DNA of 64,000 nt from Microbacterium sp. XT11 (GTDB lineage: Bacteria; Actinomycetota; Actinomycetes; Actinomycetales; Microbacteriaceae). Positions 9,153-18,509 of this stretch are shown piece by piece. Made by a program: the position numbers and the translations under genes. The notes below the pieces were generated by a model. It was not told the origin of the DNA. It saw only the letters and a list, made by a program, of their open reading frames with translations, and did no database searches. Location: contig NZ_CP013859.1 of assembly GCF_001513675.1 (NCBI RefSeq), positions 3,163,081-3,227,080 of the forward strand, read 5' to 3'. Each line of letters starts with the position of its first letter. The stretch's first letter is position 1.

Positions 9153-10262
9153 TCAGTCTTCTTCCTTGCGCTTGCGCCACCGGATGCCTGCCGAGATGAA
9201 GCCGTCGAGGTCGCCGTCGAAGACGGCTGCCGGGTTGCCGGACTCGTGGCCGGTGCGGAGGTCCTTGACCAGCTGCTGGCCGTAGAGGAAGTACGAGCGC
9301 ATCTGGTCGCCCCAGCTCGCGGTGATATTGCCGGCGAGCTCCTTCTTCTTGGCCGCTTCCTCCTCCTTCTGCAGGAGCAGCAGTCGCGTCTGCAGCACGC
9401 GCATGGCGGCCGCGCGGTTCTGGATCTGCGACTTCTCATTCTGCATCGACACCACGATCCCCGTCGGAAGGTGCGTGATGCGGACCGCCGAGTCGGTGGT
9501 GTTCACCGACTGGCCGCCCGGGCCGGAAGAGCGGAACACGTCGACACGGATGTCGGTCTCGGGGATGTCGACCTCGGTGGCCTCCTCCATGAGAGGGATG
9601 ACCTCGACCGCGGCGAACGACGTCTGGCGCTTGTCGGCGGAGCCGAACGGGCTGATACGTGCAAGGCGGTGGGTGCCGGCCTCGACGGAAAGAGTGCCGA
9701 ACGCGTACGGCGCATCGATCTCGAACGTCGCCGACTTGATGCCCGCGCCCTCGGCGTACGAGGTGTCCATGACCTTCACCGGATACTTGTGCTGCTCCGC
9801 CCAACGCAGGTACATGCGCATGAGCATCTCGGCGAAGTCGGTGGCGTCGTCGCCGCCCGCTCCCGAACGGATCGTGATGATGGCGGCACGATCGTCGTAT
9901 TCGCCGTCGAGCAGCGTCTGCACCTCCAGCTGGTTGATCACCTCGGTCAACGCGGCGAGTTCGGCGCGCGCTTCAGCTGCGGAGTCCTCGTCGCCCATCT
10001 CGTTCGCGAGATCGACGAGCACTTCCAGGTCATCGAGCCGACGGCCGATCGCCTCGATCTTGGCGAGGGTCGCCTGCCGATGGCTCAGCGCGCTGGTCAC
10101 CTTCTGGGCGCGTTCGGTGTCGTCCCAGAGGTCGGGCGCACCGGCCTCCTCGCTGAGGCGGGCGATGTCGGAGCGGAGGGTCTCGACATCGATGACCTCG
10201 CGGATGTCACCGTACGTGACGCGCAGGGCCTGGATGTCGGCGGAGAGATCGAGTTCGAGCAT
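9153..10262 (-). CDS. prfB: Peptide chain release factor 2
   Basis: Recognises UGA and UAA and releases the nascent chain. 369 aa. The peptidyl-release GGQ motif is at residues 249-251, and the RF2 anticodon-like SPF is present in RISPFGS. The reading frame is continuous: there is no in-frame UGA and no programmed +1 frameshift near codon 25, as is usual in actinobacteria. It sits upstream of ftsE on the same strand side, the conserved actinobacterial order, but separated here by the DUF2510 gene. Confidence 0.96.
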   Translation of the reverse strand: MLELDLSADIQALRVTYGDIREVIDVETLRSDIARLSEEAGAPDLWDDTERAQKVTSALSHRQATLAKIEAIGRRLDDLEVLVDLANEMGDEDSAAEARAELAALTEVINQLEVQTLLDGEYDDRAAIITIRSGAGGDDATDFAEMLMRMYLRWAEQHKYPVKVMDTSYAEGAGIKSATFEIDAPYAFGTLSVEAGTHRLARISPFGSADKRQTSFAAVEVIPLMEEATEVDIPETDIRVDVFRSSGPGGQSVNTTDSAVRITHLPTGIVVSMQNEKSQIQNRAAAMRVLQTRLLLLQKEEEAAKKKELAGNITASWGDQMRSYFLYGQQLVKDLRTGHESGNPAAVFDGDLDGFISAGIRWRKRKEED

Positions 10263-10345
10263 GGCTCTCCCAGACTACTCTGTGCGGCTCCGCTCCTCGC
10301 CGAGCGCCGACGAGGAGCGCCCGATCGACGGAGTAGCGTGGCCCT

Positions 10346-11620
10346 GTGAGCAGCGCGTCCACGGTCCTCCGGCAGTTCGGGCCGATGGTGTACCTCCCAA
10401 CCATCCTGTTCTCGCTCGGAGAAGGGGCGGTCATCCCGCTGATCCCCGTCGTGGCGGCGTCGATGGGCGCCGACATCGCTCTCGCCGCGCTCATCTCATC
10501 CGCTCTGGTGGTCGGACAGCTGTGCGGAAACCTCCCCGCGGGCTGGGCCGTGGCCCGCGTGGGAGAACGGCTGACGATGGTCATCGCCGGAGTGGTGGCG
10601 ATCATCGCCGGCGTCGCCATAGTGCTCTCCTCCTCGCCGGGCGTGCTGGCGGCCTCGGTCTTCCTGCTGGGTTTCTGCGCCGCCGCGTTCGGCTTGGCAC
10701 GCCACGCCTTCATGACGACGCGTGTGCCCCTCGCGTTCCGCGCACGCGCATTGTCGTTGCTCGGCGGCAGTTTCCGCTTCGGCGTCTTCATCGGGCCGTT
10801 CGTGGCCGCAGCCCTGCTGCAGCTCTTCGGCACGGAGCTCGCCGCCTTCTGGTTCTTCCTCGGCTGCCTCGTCGTGATGGTCGCGCTCGTGCTCTTCGGC
10901 CCCGATCCCGAGAAGACCATCCCGCCCTCGTCGACACCACGAGCAGCCGTGCCCGCAGAAGACACGGGCGAGGCGGTGACGGGTTCGATTCCGACCGCGG
11001 AACGTGCCGGCGTGTTCCGGACGATGTGGCAGCAGCGCTTCGTGCTGAGTCGTCTCGGGTTGGCCGCTGCGTCGTTGTCGGCCGTGCGGTCGGCCCGCCA
11101 GGTGCTGCTGCCGCTCTGGGGCATCTCGTTGGGTCTGGACGCGTCGACGATCTCTCTCGTGGTCGGCGTGTCCGGGGCGATCGACTTCGCCCTGTTCTAC
11201 GCGAGCGGGCAGGTGATGGACCGATTCGGCCGGCTGTGGGCCGCCATGCCGGCCATGGTTCTCATGGGCGCAGGCTTCCTGGCGCTGTCCTTCACGCATG
11301 ACCTCCCCGCGTCGGTGCTCTGGTTCGGCATGTTCGCCGCTGTACTCGGAGTCGGCAACGGGCTCTCCAGCGGCATCCTGCTGACCCTCGGAGCGGATGT
11401 CGCGCCGAAGCAGGAACCTGCGGCGTTCCTGGGATCCTGGCGGACGCTCACGGATGCCGGCGGCGCCGTCGCACCGCTGCTCATCTCGGGAGTCATCGCG
11501 ATCGCGTCACTCCCGGTCGCCGCTGCCGCCATCGGAGCAGTCGGCCTTCTCGGCGCCGCCGGGTTCCTGCGGTGGATCCCCGCCTTCGTACCGCGCGCTC
11601 GAGACGGCGACGGAAGCTGA
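10346..11620 (+). CDS. MFS transporter
   Basis: 424 aa with about 12 predicted hydrophobic helices and a central loop near residues 195-215 ([20 protein letters not shown]). The loop after helix 2 ([11 protein letters not shown]) resembles the MFS motif A region. Substrate is unknown; the overall look is that of a drug/sugar efflux permease. The GTG start lies 5 nt after a TAGCGT hexamer that could be a -10, so the message may be leaderless. Confidence 0.85.
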   Translation: MSSASTVLRQFGPMVYLPTILFSLGEGAVIPLIPVVAASMGADIALAALISSALVVGQLCGNLPAGWAVARVGERLTMVIAGVVAIIAGVAIVLSSSPGVLAASVFLLGFCAAAFGLARHAFMTTRVPLAFRARALSLLGGSFRFGVFIGPFVAAALLQLFGTELAAFWFFLGCLVVMVALVLFGPDPEKTIPPSSTPRAAVPAEDTGEAVTGSIPTAERAGVFRTMWQQRFVLSRLGLAAASLSAVRSARQVLLPLWGISLGLDASTISLVVGVSGAIDFALFYASGQVMDRFGRLWAAMPAMVLMGAGFLALSFTHDLPASVLWFGMFAAVLGVGNGLSSGILLTLGADVAPKQEPAAFLGSWRTLTDAGGAVAPLLISGVIAIASLPVAAAAIGAVGLLGAAGFLRWIPAFVPRARDGDGS

Positions 11621-11644
11621 GCGCCCGATCGAGTGCTCCGTCTC

Positions 11645-12118
11645 TCAGCGCAGAGCCGTGCGGCTGGTTCCGGTCGCCTCCAGCGCCACTCCATCGGGAA
11701 CGAACGGGGCGACGAGCGGCGGCCGCCACACCCCGCTGATCGTCACGCGCGCCGAGAGCCCGTCCGGCGTTCCGGCCGACACCAGCTGCGCCTCGGCGGG
11801 AAGCACCGGGAGCGCGGAGAGCAGGCCCGTCGCTTGCTCGAGCACGCCCTCGTCGGTGAGTTTCGCTCGAGGCTCCGCTCCGGCACCCGCGCCGGCCGAG
11901 AGGGTGAAGCCGTCTGCGCCCGCGAGCGCCGCCGAGTCGGCGAGCGCATCCAGGCGCTTCTGAGTGATGTAGAGGTCGGTGGCGCACACGCACACGAAGA
12001 TGACGGCGAGAGCGAGCAGCGCGTACCCGAGCGTGAGCAGCAGAACGCTGCCCTCCTCCTCGAGAGCGCGGTCGGGTCGAGCGCGGTTGCGCGACCTGCA
12101 CGGCACGGTTCGCATCAT
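11645..12118 (-). CDS. TadG-like pilus assembly protein
   Basis: 157 aa. After a short basic N-terminus (MMRTVPCRSRNRARPDR), residues ~18-45 form one membrane helix (SVLLLTLGYALLALAVIFVC) followed by the ITQKRLDALADSAALAGADG segment typical of TadG/Flp-pilus proteins of this kind. The ATG at 12118 overlaps the preceding stop by ATGA. It is the last gene of the pilus cluster. Confidence 0.75.
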   Translation of the reverse strand: MMRTVPCRSRNRARPDRALEEEGSVLLLTLGYALLALAVIFVCVCATDLYITQKRLDALADSAALAGADGFTLSAGAGAGAEPRAKLTDEGVLEQATGLLSALPVLPAEAQLVSAGTPDGLSARVTISGVWRPPLVAPFVPDGVALEATGTSRTALR

Positions 12119-12546
12119 CGCCCCCACGAGCGCGACATCTTCTGCACGGCGGCCGCCTCGATCGACACGGCGGTCAGATCGTCGAGACCCAGGACCGACG
12201 GCATGAGCGGCAGCGACACCGCGGTGACGACGGCGACGGTGACGGTGGCACCCGCTCGAGGACACGGGCCGCCGCGCGGGGCGCAGGTGACCGAGACCTC
12301 GACGGCGTCCGCGTCGAGGCCGTACTCCTCGACGACCGCTGTGAGGACCTCGTCCCCGCGCTCGACGGCATCGGCGGAGTCGGCTGATTGCGAGATCGCA
12401 CGCGCCACATGCCGTGCCGCAGCCTCCACGCCGAGCGTCTGCTCCTGGATGACCCCGAGCGCCGCGATCAGGTACACGAGCGGTACGAGCAGGATCAGCC
12501 CGACCGTGATGAACTCCAGCGCCGCCGAGCCGTCGTCATTCCTCAC
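12115..12546 (-). CDS. TadE-like pilus minor protein
   Basis: 143 aa from a GTG at 12546 that overlaps the previous gene by 11 nt. The start DDGSAALEFITVGLILLVPL carries the Glu-after-hydrophobic pattern (ALEF) typical of pseudopilin and TadE N-termini, followed by one transmembrane helix and an extracellular domain with two cysteines. Confidence 0.75.
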   Translation of the reverse strand: MRNDDGSAALEFITVGLILLVPLVYLIAALGVIQEQTLGVEAAARHVARAISQSADSADAVERGDEVLTAVVEEYGLDADAVEVSVTCAPRGGPCPRAGATVTVAVVTAVSLPLMPSVLGLDDLTAVSIEAAAVQKMSRSWGR

Positions 12547-12937
12547 CGAACGACTCCCTCGGGGCGTGCGCGTGAACCTCGAGTGCGTGCGGGACGCCGA
12601 GGAGGCCGATGACGGGAAGCGTGGTGCGGACACGGATCTCCACCACCTCGCGATCCGGTGCGCCGGACGTCGCCACGACGACCTCGCCTGTGTACTCGGA
12701 CCCGACAGCCCGGGTGATGGCCTGCTTGCAGCGCTCGACACCCTCGTGGAGCGTCGTGTCCGCGCGGGCGGCGTAGTACGCGCCCTCGACGGCGGCGTCA
12801 TGGACCACGTTTCGCACGTACACCGCGAGAGCGAGCTGGAGCACCGCGAGGGTGAGGAGAGTGAGCATCGTGCCGACCAGCACGAACTCGATGGGGCTGG
12901 AGCCACGATCGTCGACCGGAACCCGGCGCGGGTGCAC
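12536..12937 (-). CDS. TadE-like pilus minor protein
   Basis: 133 aa from a GTG at 12937. DRGSSPIEFVLVGTMLTLLT shows the same IEF pilin-like junction and membrane helix as its downstream neighbour, so the two may be an ancient duplication. It belongs to the Tad cluster by position and overlap. Confidence 0.75.
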   Translation of the reverse strand: MHPRRVPVDDRGSSPIEFVLVGTMLTLLTLAVLQLALAVYVRNVVHDAAVEGAYYAARADTTLHEGVERCKQAITRAVGSEYTGEVVVATSGAPDREVVEIRVRTTLPVIGLLGVPHALEVHAHAPRESFGEE

Positions 12938-12938
12938 G

Positions 12939-13130
12939 TCAGAGTCCGGACACCCGCTGGATCGCCTGCTGGAACAAGTCGCTCAGCGCCGGACCGGCGA
13001 CCGCCCAGATCAGCACCACCAGCCCGGCGGTCATCAACGTGACGAGCACCCAGCCGGGGACGTCGCCGCGCTCGTCTTCCAGGAGTGCGGTCGGATCGAC
13101 GGCGTCGCGGAAAGTGGGGCGTTCGTTCAT
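12939..13130 (-). CDS. Small membrane protein, candidate Flp-type pilin
   Basis: 63 aa. LLEDERGDVPGWVLVTLMTA followed by one strongly hydrophobic helix; in actinobacterial Tad clusters a small protein in this position is the likely pilin or a DUF4244-type subunit. The ATG at 13130 has an AAAGGA ribosome site; a longer start at 13154 lacks one. The absence of a clear GxxxxE cleavage motif leaves the pilin assignment open. Confidence 0.6.
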   Translation of the reverse strand: MNERPTFRDAVDPTALLEDERGDVPGWVLVTLMTAGLVVLIWAVAGPALSDLFQQAIQRVSGL

Positions 13131-13150
13131 GGTCGTCCTTTCATGGGTGG

Positions 13151-14089
13151 TCATCCGATGCCGAGGCGCAGGATGAAGAGGCCGGGGTAGATGGCGAAGA
13201 GCACGCTCATCGGCAGGATCAGGAACACCAGCGGCAGCAGCATCAGGATCTCCTTGCGTCCCGCCTGCTCGATGAGCGCACGCTTGGCGTCGTCGCGCGC
13301 GTCGCCGGCCTGCGCCTGCAGCACGGCGGCGAGCGGTGCGCCGTGCTCGAGCGCCGCGATCACCTGGTCGACGGCCCGGGAGAGCCCTGGCAGCTGAAGC
13401 CGCCCCGCCATCTCCCCCAGCGCGTCGGCCAGCGGCGATCCCGTTCCCACGGCGACGACGACGTGGCGCAGTTCTGCGGTCAGCTCGCCCGAACCGATCG
13501 CCGCCACGCGGCGCAGCGCGTCGAGGAAGCCCTCGCCCGCAGACAGACACAGGGCGAGGAACTCCAAGGTCGTCGGGAGTTCATCGGACAGCCGGGTGCG
13601 CCGCGCCTTCGCCCTGGCGGTGAGCTGCGCGTCGTATGTGACCGCGGCCGTGGCGCCGCCGATCAACGGCAGCAGCGTCACCGGCGCGCTGAGCCGACCG
13701 GCGAGCGCGAACACGATCAGCAGCACCGCTCCCGCCGCGACGCCCGCGATGGTCCATGCGAGCTGGCGACCGCGGAACGCGGTCGGTTCGACCTCGAGGC
13801 CTGCCTGCGAAAGCCGAAGCCGCAGCGACTCTCCGCCACCCAGCATCCGATCGAACAGGTCGAGGATCCGTCTCCACGCCGACCTCCGCGCGGCCGGCAG
13901 CACGCCCACTCTCGGAAGCGACAGGCGAGGGAGGTCGTCGTCCGCGACGACGTCGCGCACGTACGGGCCGATCCTGGTGGTCAACGATGCGGCGCGCCAT
14001 CGCGGCAGGGCGGCGAGCACCCCCAGCAAGCCTGCGGCGAGCGCACCGCCGAGAAGCACGGAGACGGCGGCCGCCGATGCCCCGGTCAC
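13151..14089 (-). CDS. tadC: TadC-like inner-membrane platform protein
   Basis: 312 aa, GTG start overlapping the tadB stop (GTGA). A type II secretion system F domain is seen in the second half (LPTTLEFLALCLSAGEGFLDALRRVA...), with membrane helices before and after it. It pairs with TadB to form the platform on which the CpaF motor acts. Confidence 0.82.
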   Translation of the reverse strand: MTGASAAAVSVLLGGALAAGLLGVLAALPRWRAASLTTRIGPYVRDVVADDDLPRLSLPRVGVLPAARRSAWRRILDLFDRMLGGGESLRLRLSQAGLEVEPTAFRGRQLAWTIAGVAAGAVLLIVFALAGRLSAPVTLLPLIGGATAAVTYDAQLTARAKARRTRLSDELPTTLEFLALCLSAGEGFLDALRRVAAIGSGELTAELRHVVVAVGTGSPLADALGEMAGRLQLPGLSRAVDQVIAALEHGAPLAAVLQAQAGDARDDAKRALIEQAGRKEILMLLPLVFLILPMSVLFAIYPGLFILRLGIG

Positions 14090-14943
14090 CCGAACCACCG
14101 CCGCGGCTCGGGAAGGCGTCCGATGCGGAGCATGATGCGATACGCCGCCACCGACACCGCGGCGCCGACGGCGATGACGACGACGCCCTCTGGCGTACCG
14201 TAGGCGGCTGCACCTTCGGGACGCATCACGAGCAGCCCCAGGATCACCCACGGGGCGATCGCGCCGAGCACGGCTGCGCCGCGGATCCAGGACTGACGGG
14301 CCTCGACCTCTCCGCGGAGCGCGGCATCCGCGCGCACCGACGCCGACAGCGCGCGCAGCACTGCGGTGAGCTCGGTCCCTCCGACCTGGCGAGCCATGCG
14401 CAGAGTCTCGATCATCCGGTCGGCGATGGGGTCGGCGAGCGCTTGCTTCAGCCGGTCGAGGCTCGACTCGAAACGTCCGGTCGCACGCAGGTCGCGAGCG
14501 AACACGACGAACGCGGGGCGCAGCATCACGGGCGTCGAGTCGGCGAGACCCGCCACCGCATCCGGCAGAGACAGGCCGACGCGGATGGACGCGATCAAGA
14601 GGTCGCACACGTCGGGCCAGAGCTGTCGGCGCACACGACGAAGGCGCAGCCGCCTGGCTCGGAGGAAGACCACGGGCGAGGCAGCGCCGGCAGCGCCGGC
14701 CAACAGCGCCAACACGGGCAGCCCCGTGAGAAGCCATGCGGCGGATGCTCCGATCAGGGCGAGTGCCACGATGGCCGACACGACGACTCGCGGCTCCAGC
14801 GTGCCGAACCCGGCCTCGCCCATGAGCCTGACGAGCCGACCGTGCCGTTGCCGCTGCTCGACGTGCTCTCGCCGCGGCCAGAGCCACGGCGCCGAGCACA
14901 GGAGCACACCGGCGGCGAGCATTGCACCCAACAGCACGGTCAC
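14086..14943 (-). CDS. tadB: TadB-like inner-membrane platform protein
   Basis: 285 aa, GTG start overlapping the cpaF stop (GTGA). Hydrophobic N-terminus, then a type II/F domain (LWPDVCDLLIASIRVGLSLP ... LRMARQVGGTELTAVLRALS). Coupled translation with cpaF suggests that the phage interruption upstream may also lower tadB and tadC expression. Confidence 0.82.
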   Translation of the reverse strand: MTVLLGAMLAAGVLLCSAPWLWPRREHVEQRQRHGRLVRLMGEAGFGTLEPRVVVSAIVALALIGASAAWLLTGLPVLALLAGAAGAASPVVFLRARRLRLRRVRRQLWPDVCDLLIASIRVGLSLPDAVAGLADSTPVMLRPAFVVFARDLRATGRFESSLDRLKQALADPIADRMIETLRMARQVGGTELTAVLRALSASVRADAALRGEVEARQSWIRGAAVLGAIAPWVILGLLVMRPEGAAAYGTPEGVVVIAVGAAVSVAAYRIMLRIGRLPEPRRWFG

Positions 14944-15902
14944 GCGCCAACCTCCATCCGTCGCAGCTCGCTCCTCGTCGCGGGCGCCGAAGCCGGCGTC
15001 GCGCCGAGCCGGTAGATCGACCGCGTGACGATGCGGCCGTCGAGCACCTCGCCGGTCGGTGCGATCACTTCGTGCACCCGTCGGGCGCCGCTCGCGTCGC
15101 GCTCGCAATGCACGACGAGATCGACGGCGGATGCGAGCGCCGGCGCGACGAACGCCCTGTCGATGTTGCGTCCGGCGAGGAGCGGCAGCAGCGCCAGCTT
15201 CTCGAGAGCCTCCTGAGCCGAGTTGGCGTGCACGGTCGCGGCTGCCGGTACCCCCGTGTTGAGGGCGAGCACGAGGTCGAGCGCCTCGGCGTCTCGCACC
15301 TCACCGACGACGAGCCGATCCGGACGCATGCGCAGCGCTTCCTTCACGAGCCGACGCAGGGTGATCTCGCCTCCGCCTTCGAGACTCGGCTGGCGCCCTT
15401 GCAGCGACACGACATCCGGGCCCTCGACGGCCAGTTCGAACGTCTCCTCGACCGTGATGATGCGCTGGGTGTCGGCGCATGATGCGAGGAGAGCGCCCAG
15501 CATCGTGGTCTTGCCGGCATGCGTCGCACCGGACACGATCACACTCTGCCCTTGTCTCATGGCCCCCGCGAGCAGAGCCGCCACGTCCGCCGGCATCGAC
15601 CCCTGCGCCGTCAGGGCCTCCAGCGAGCGGAACCTCGGCAGGAACTTGCGGATGTTGACCGCCCATCCCCCGCGTACGACATCCGCGATCGCCACATGCA
15701 GACGGGAGCCGTCGGGCAGCGAGGCGTCGACGAAGGGCTGGCTGATGTCGACGCGCCGCCCCGTCGTCTGCAGCATCCGCTCGACGAGGTCGCGGAGCAT
15801 GGCATCGGTGATGGTGAGGTCGATCCGTTCGGCGACTCCCCGGCGTGCGACGTGGATCTGCTCCGGACCGTTCAGCCACAGCTCCTCGGCGACTAGGTCC
15901 AA
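14940..15902 (-). pseudogene. cpaF: CpaF/TadA pilus ATPase, C-terminal part, cut off by prophage
   Basis: Hexameric ATPase that powers Tad pilus assembly. The fragment holds the catalytic half: Walker A GATHAGKT, TVEE acidic box, Walker B-like VVGEVRDAEA and ATVHANS. About 313 host codons remain up to the attachment core at 15882-15888; upstream the frame runs seven codons into phage DNA to a fortuitous TTG (15902). The missing 84 N-terminal codons are at 60561-60812. Joined at the core they read LLDDPEIEELWLNGPEQ, a family-typical sequence, giving a protein of about 397 aa. Confidence 0.92.
15882..15888 (+). repeat. attL core
   Basis: CTCCTCG, identical to 60561-60567. Left of it the cpaF reading frame is host sequence, right of it phage. 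The phage flank GCGACTAGGTCCAAGTACCG mirrors the phage flank at the other end. Confidence 0.88.
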
Positions 15903-15906
15903 GTAC

Positions 15907-15964
15907 CGGGCAGGGAGACCGCCCCAGGCGCTCTCCTCGGCGTCCGTTCCCTGAAAGGCCCAGC
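15907..15964 (+). promoter_or_regulatory. Operon-leader element, copy 1 (integrase)
   Basis: CGGGCA, 14 nt, GGCGCTCTCC, then CGTC exactly 28 nt after the first block, followed by GAAAGG just before the integrase ATG. Same layout as seven other copies in the phage. It abuts the attP arm. Confidence 0.7.
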
Positions 15965-17518
15965 ATGACCAAGACCGTCGACCTCTACCTCCGGCTCTCC
16001 ATCGACAAGGAGGGCAAGGACTCCCTAGAGCGCCAGGAGGCCGACCTCCGCGAGTGGGCCGAGCGCGAGGGGCTCACCGTCCGCAAGGTCTGGAAAGACC
16101 CGGGCAAGTCCGGATACAAGCGCGGCGTCAAGCGCCCCGACTTCGACGCGGCCGTCGCCGCCGTCAAGGCGGGCGAGGTCTCCACGCTCGCCGTCTGGAA
16201 GCTGGACCGCCTGAGCCGACAGGGAGCGGGCCAGGTCGGGACCGTCCTCGACGACGTCGACGCCGTCGGCGGCCGTCTCTACTTCCTCAAGGACTCCCTC
16301 GACTCCTCAGTCCCCGGCCACCGAATGGTTATCGTCATGGTCTCCGAGCAGGCCCGCGCCGAGTCCGCGAACACCTCGCTCCGCGTCCGCGCCAAGAAGG
16401 AGGTTCAGCGCCGAGAGGGCAAGTACCTCGGCGGCTCCCGCCCGTTCGGTTACATCGTCGACGATGACCGGAAGCTCCGCCAGCACCCCCGGGAGGCCGC
16501 GCTCGTCCGCGAGGCATACGAGCGCCTCCTCAACGGCGAGACAATGCTCCAGGTGTGCCGTGACTGGAATGACCGCGGCATCCCGACCCGGCGCAAGGGC
16601 TCGCACTGGCGCTCGTCGTCGATGTCCGTCTTCCTCCGCTCCCCCTGCCTCGCCGGGCTCGTCCCTGACCACCGCGAACAGCGCGAGAGCGGCTACCAGG
16701 GAGCCGATATCCACCCCTGGCGCGACCCGGCGACCGGCGAGACCGTCTCGCTCATGGCAGAGGGCGAGGAGCCTATCGTGACCGAAGGCGAGCGCATGGC
16801 CCTCCTCCAGGTGCTCGACTCCCGGCTCCGGCGATACGGCCGCGGGCTCCGCGCGGTCAGGCAACCGGAGTCCCTTCTCGGCGGCGGCATGGTCATCTGC
16901 GCGGCGTGCGGCCGGACGTGCAACTCCTTCGGCAACGCCTACCGGTGCCGCAAGCGCGACTACACGGGCGACCCCTGCCCCCGCCCGCTGAGCGTCACCC
17001 TGGAGACGCTGGAGGACGCCGTCAAGCGCGAGTGGGCCTTCCACCTGGCGAAGCTGGAGCCCGGCGACGAGCTCCTCGACCGAGTCGCCGAGCGCTGGCT
17101 CGCCCGTAACGATCCCGCGCCGATCCGAGAGCGAGAGGAGCTCACAGAGCGCCTCCGCACGCTGGAGGCGAAGCTCGACGCCGCTGACCACGACCACTAC
17201 GTGCGAGGCTCGCTCTCTGCCGAGCGTCACGCCCGCATCGCCGACGCCCTGGCCGAGCAGATGGCGCGAGTCAAGGCCGAGCTCAAGGCTCTCCCCGAGC
17301 CGGAGGCCGACCTCGGCGCGCTCCTGGACCCGGAGCTCTCGCTCCCCGCGATCATGTCCGCCCCGGTGCTGGAGGCGCGAGCCCTCCTTCGGCTCGCCAT
17401 CGACAAGGTCATCGTCTCGGCGGCCCCGTACCCCGGCGCGCGCTTCCACGCTCACCAGCGAATGCGTATCGTCTGGGCTGGCGAGCCGATGCCGGAGACG
17501 GTCTCCGATGCCGCGTGA
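15965..17518 (+). CDS. int: Large serine integrase
   Basis: Site-specific recombinase that inserts the phage at attB in cpaF. 517 aa. The N-terminal resolvase domain carries Ser12 in LYLRLSIDKEGKDSLERQ and the conserved region SALAVWKLDRLSRQG-like (TLAVWKLDRLSRQGAGQ). A recombinase domain (GYIVDDDRKLRQHPREAALV) and a zinc ribbon (CAACGRTCNSF...CRKRDYTGDPC) follow, with a coiled-coil segment before the C-terminus. The ATG at 15965 follows GAAAGG; the longer frame from 15845 crosses attL and is rejected. Confidence 0.95.
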   Translation: MTKTVDLYLRLSIDKEGKDSLERQEADLREWAEREGLTVRKVWKDPGKSGYKRGVKRPDFDAAVAAVKAGEVSTLAVWKLDRLSRQGAGQVGTVLDDVDAVGGRLYFLKDSLDSSVPGHRMVIVMVSEQARAESANTSLRVRAKKEVQRREGKYLGGSRPFGYIVDDDRKLRQHPREAALVREAYERLLNGETMLQVCRDWNDRGIPTRRKGSHWRSSSMSVFLRSPCLAGLVPDHREQRESGYQGADIHPWRDPATGETVSLMAEGEEPIVTEGERMALLQVLDSRLRRYGRGLRAVRQPESLLGGGMVICAACGRTCNSFGNAYRCRKRDYTGDPCPRPLSVTLETLEDAVKREWAFHLAKLEPGDELLDRVAERWLARNDPAPIREREELTERLRTLEAKLDAADHDHYVRGSLSAERHARIADALAEQMARVKAELKALPEPEADLGALLDPELSLPAIMSAPVLEARALLRLAIDKVIVSAAPYPGARFHAHQRMRIVWAGEPMPETVSDAA

Positions 17519-17521
17519 GGC

Positions 17522-17668
17522 GTGGCGGCGAGGTCGCTATATGCGCTCGTCGGCATGGACCACCACGGCTTCGCCCTCGTCGTCGTCTCCGCGGGCATGG
17601 ACGCCGGAGCGGAGGCTCTAGGGTGGATGCCGAAGCCAGAGGAGACCTCCCCAGAGGTGACGAAGTGA
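17522..17668 (+). CDS. Small ORF after integrase, unknown
   Basis: 48 aa from a GTG three nt after the integrase stop, or 37 aa from an ATG at 17555. It reads ALVGMDHHGFALVVVSAGMD, which looks protein-like, and its last codons (EVTK) lie in the left arm of the palindrome at 17657. No clear ribosome site; coupling to the integrase is possible. Function unknown. Confidence 0.35.
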   Translation: MAARSLYALVGMDHHGFALVVVSAGMDAGAEALGWMPKPEETSPEVTK

Positions 17669-17758
17669 CGGAAAAATCGTCACTTCCTATTCCGCCTTCG
17701 AGCGCGCTCTCTCTCGTAGCGGGAATAGAAAGTGACGGAAATACCGTCACTTCGTCAC
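17657..17758. repeat. 102-bp nested palindrome, copy 1
   Basis: Outer arms GTGACGAAGTGACGG and CCGTCACTTCGTCAC are perfect complements. Each half also contains its own palindrome, AAGTGACGG-N5-(C/T)CGTCACTT (17663-17685 and 17730-17752), and the middle has TATTCC/GGAATA arms. An equal-length relative lies at 42855-42956. Likely operators for a dimeric DNA-binding protein. Confidence 0.8.
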
Positions 17759-17761
17759 CTC

Positions 17762-17821
17762 TGGGTAAGCGCCATCCTCAAGGCGCTCTCCTACCTGCTA
17801 ACTCATCTGAAAGGAGCCCTC
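17762..17821 (+). promoter_or_regulatory. Operon-leader element, copy 2
   Basis: TGGGTA, 14 nt (with a GCGCC/GGCGC hairpin), GGCGCTCTCC, then a spacer and GAAAGGAGC before the ATG at 17822. CTCCT of the element can pair with AGGAG of the ribosome site. The CTTCGTC part is lost in this copy. Confidence 0.65.
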
Positions 17822-18052
17822 ATGACAGGCATGTCCGCCCCCACCGCCTCCGCTCTCATCGAGCAGGCGCGAGAGCACCCCTATGCGTCCCCCGTCCGCC
17901 ATGGGTTGCTCCTCGAAGCCATCGCACTCGCGCTGACCGACCAGACCAGCAGTCGCAAGCCCGCGTCCAGGAAGCCCCCCACCTCGACCCCGAGGACGAA
18001 GGCAACCTCCGACTCCCTCCCCCGAACCAAGAAGGCCCCCAGTCATGCCTAA
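17822..18052 (+). CDS. Small hypothetical phage protein
   Basis: 76 aa. The first half is helical (ASALIEQAREHPYASPVRHG) and the second is a Ser/Pro/Lys/Thr-rich tail (SSRKPASRKPPTSTPRTKAT) that looks disordered and basic. Strong ribosome site GAAAGGAG. It overlaps the next gene by 8 nt. No family recognised; the basic tail would suit nucleic acid binding. Confidence 0.7.
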   Translation: MTGMSAPTASALIEQAREHPYASPVRHGLLLEAIALALTDQTSSRKPASRKPPTSTPRTKATSDSLPRTKKAPSHA

Positions 18053-18386
18053 CGCCCTCGTCGAAGACGCTGGCCGTGACCACGTCTACGACCTTCGACA
18101 CAGCACCTTCGGCGACGCCGAAATTGGCCCCTCCGCTCCGATCCTGGGGCCAATCCTGCAACGGCTCGACCGAGCCATCGCGGACCTCCTGGAGTACAAC
18201 CTCGACGTCTCGGGAGGCGTCGACGGCATCACGGACACCTTCGTCCACATCGGCCGCAGGCTCCTCGCCTTCCCGGGCGGCCCCCTCTGGCGCGATCCGA
18301 CCGCCCCCGTGACGGGCCCGATCCCGCTGAACCTCGCGGAGGTAGTGGAGACCTACGGCGACGCCCGGCGTGAACTCAGCACCTAG
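18045..18386 (+). CDS. Hypothetical phage protein
   Basis: 113 aa, no recognised domain. It overlaps the previous gene and is followed by a terminator, so the two form a short operon behind leader element 2. Residues ~40-75 are predicted helical (ILQRLDRAIADLLEYNLDVS). Confidence 0.7.
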   Translation: MPNALVEDAGRDHVYDLRHSTFGDAEIGPSAPILGPILQRLDRAIADLLEYNLDVSGGVDGITDTFVHIGRRLLAFPGGPLWRDPTAPVTGPIPLNLAEVVETYGDARRELST

Positions 18387-18416
18387 CCCCTCGCCGCCAA
18401 ACTCCTCCCTCGCTTC

Positions 18417-18445
18417 TGGGGCCCTGGAGCTACTCCGGGGCCCCA
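18417..18445 (+). terminator. Intrinsic terminator
   Basis: TGGGGCCC/GGGCCCCA stem extended by GGAG/CTCC, ending the first small operon. Confidence 0.7.
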
Positions 18446-18463
18446 TTTGCGATCCCGAGTCAC

Positions 18464-18509
18464 GTAAACCGGCTTGCGTGGGCCGATCTACGCGGCTACC
18501 ATGGAGGCC
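18464..18509 (+). promoter_or_regulatory. GTAAAC-family promoter, leaderless start
   Basis: GTAAAC at 18464, -35 TTGCGT at 18474-18479, 17-nt spacer containing a degenerate downstream arm (ATCTAC, 22 bp from the first), -10 TACCAT at 18497-18502, ATG 7 nt later. Confidence 0.65.

Noticed and set aside
10180..10262. Programmed frameshift in prfB
   Set aside because: The frame is continuous with no in-frame UGA near codon 25.
15845..15964. Longer integrase start upstream of attL
   Set aside because: It would start in host cpaF DNA; the ATG at 15965 has a ribosome site and family-typical N-terminus.
17515..18312. 265-aa open frame after integrase
   Set aside because: Ser/Arg/Pro-rich shadow running through the palindrome and two better genes.
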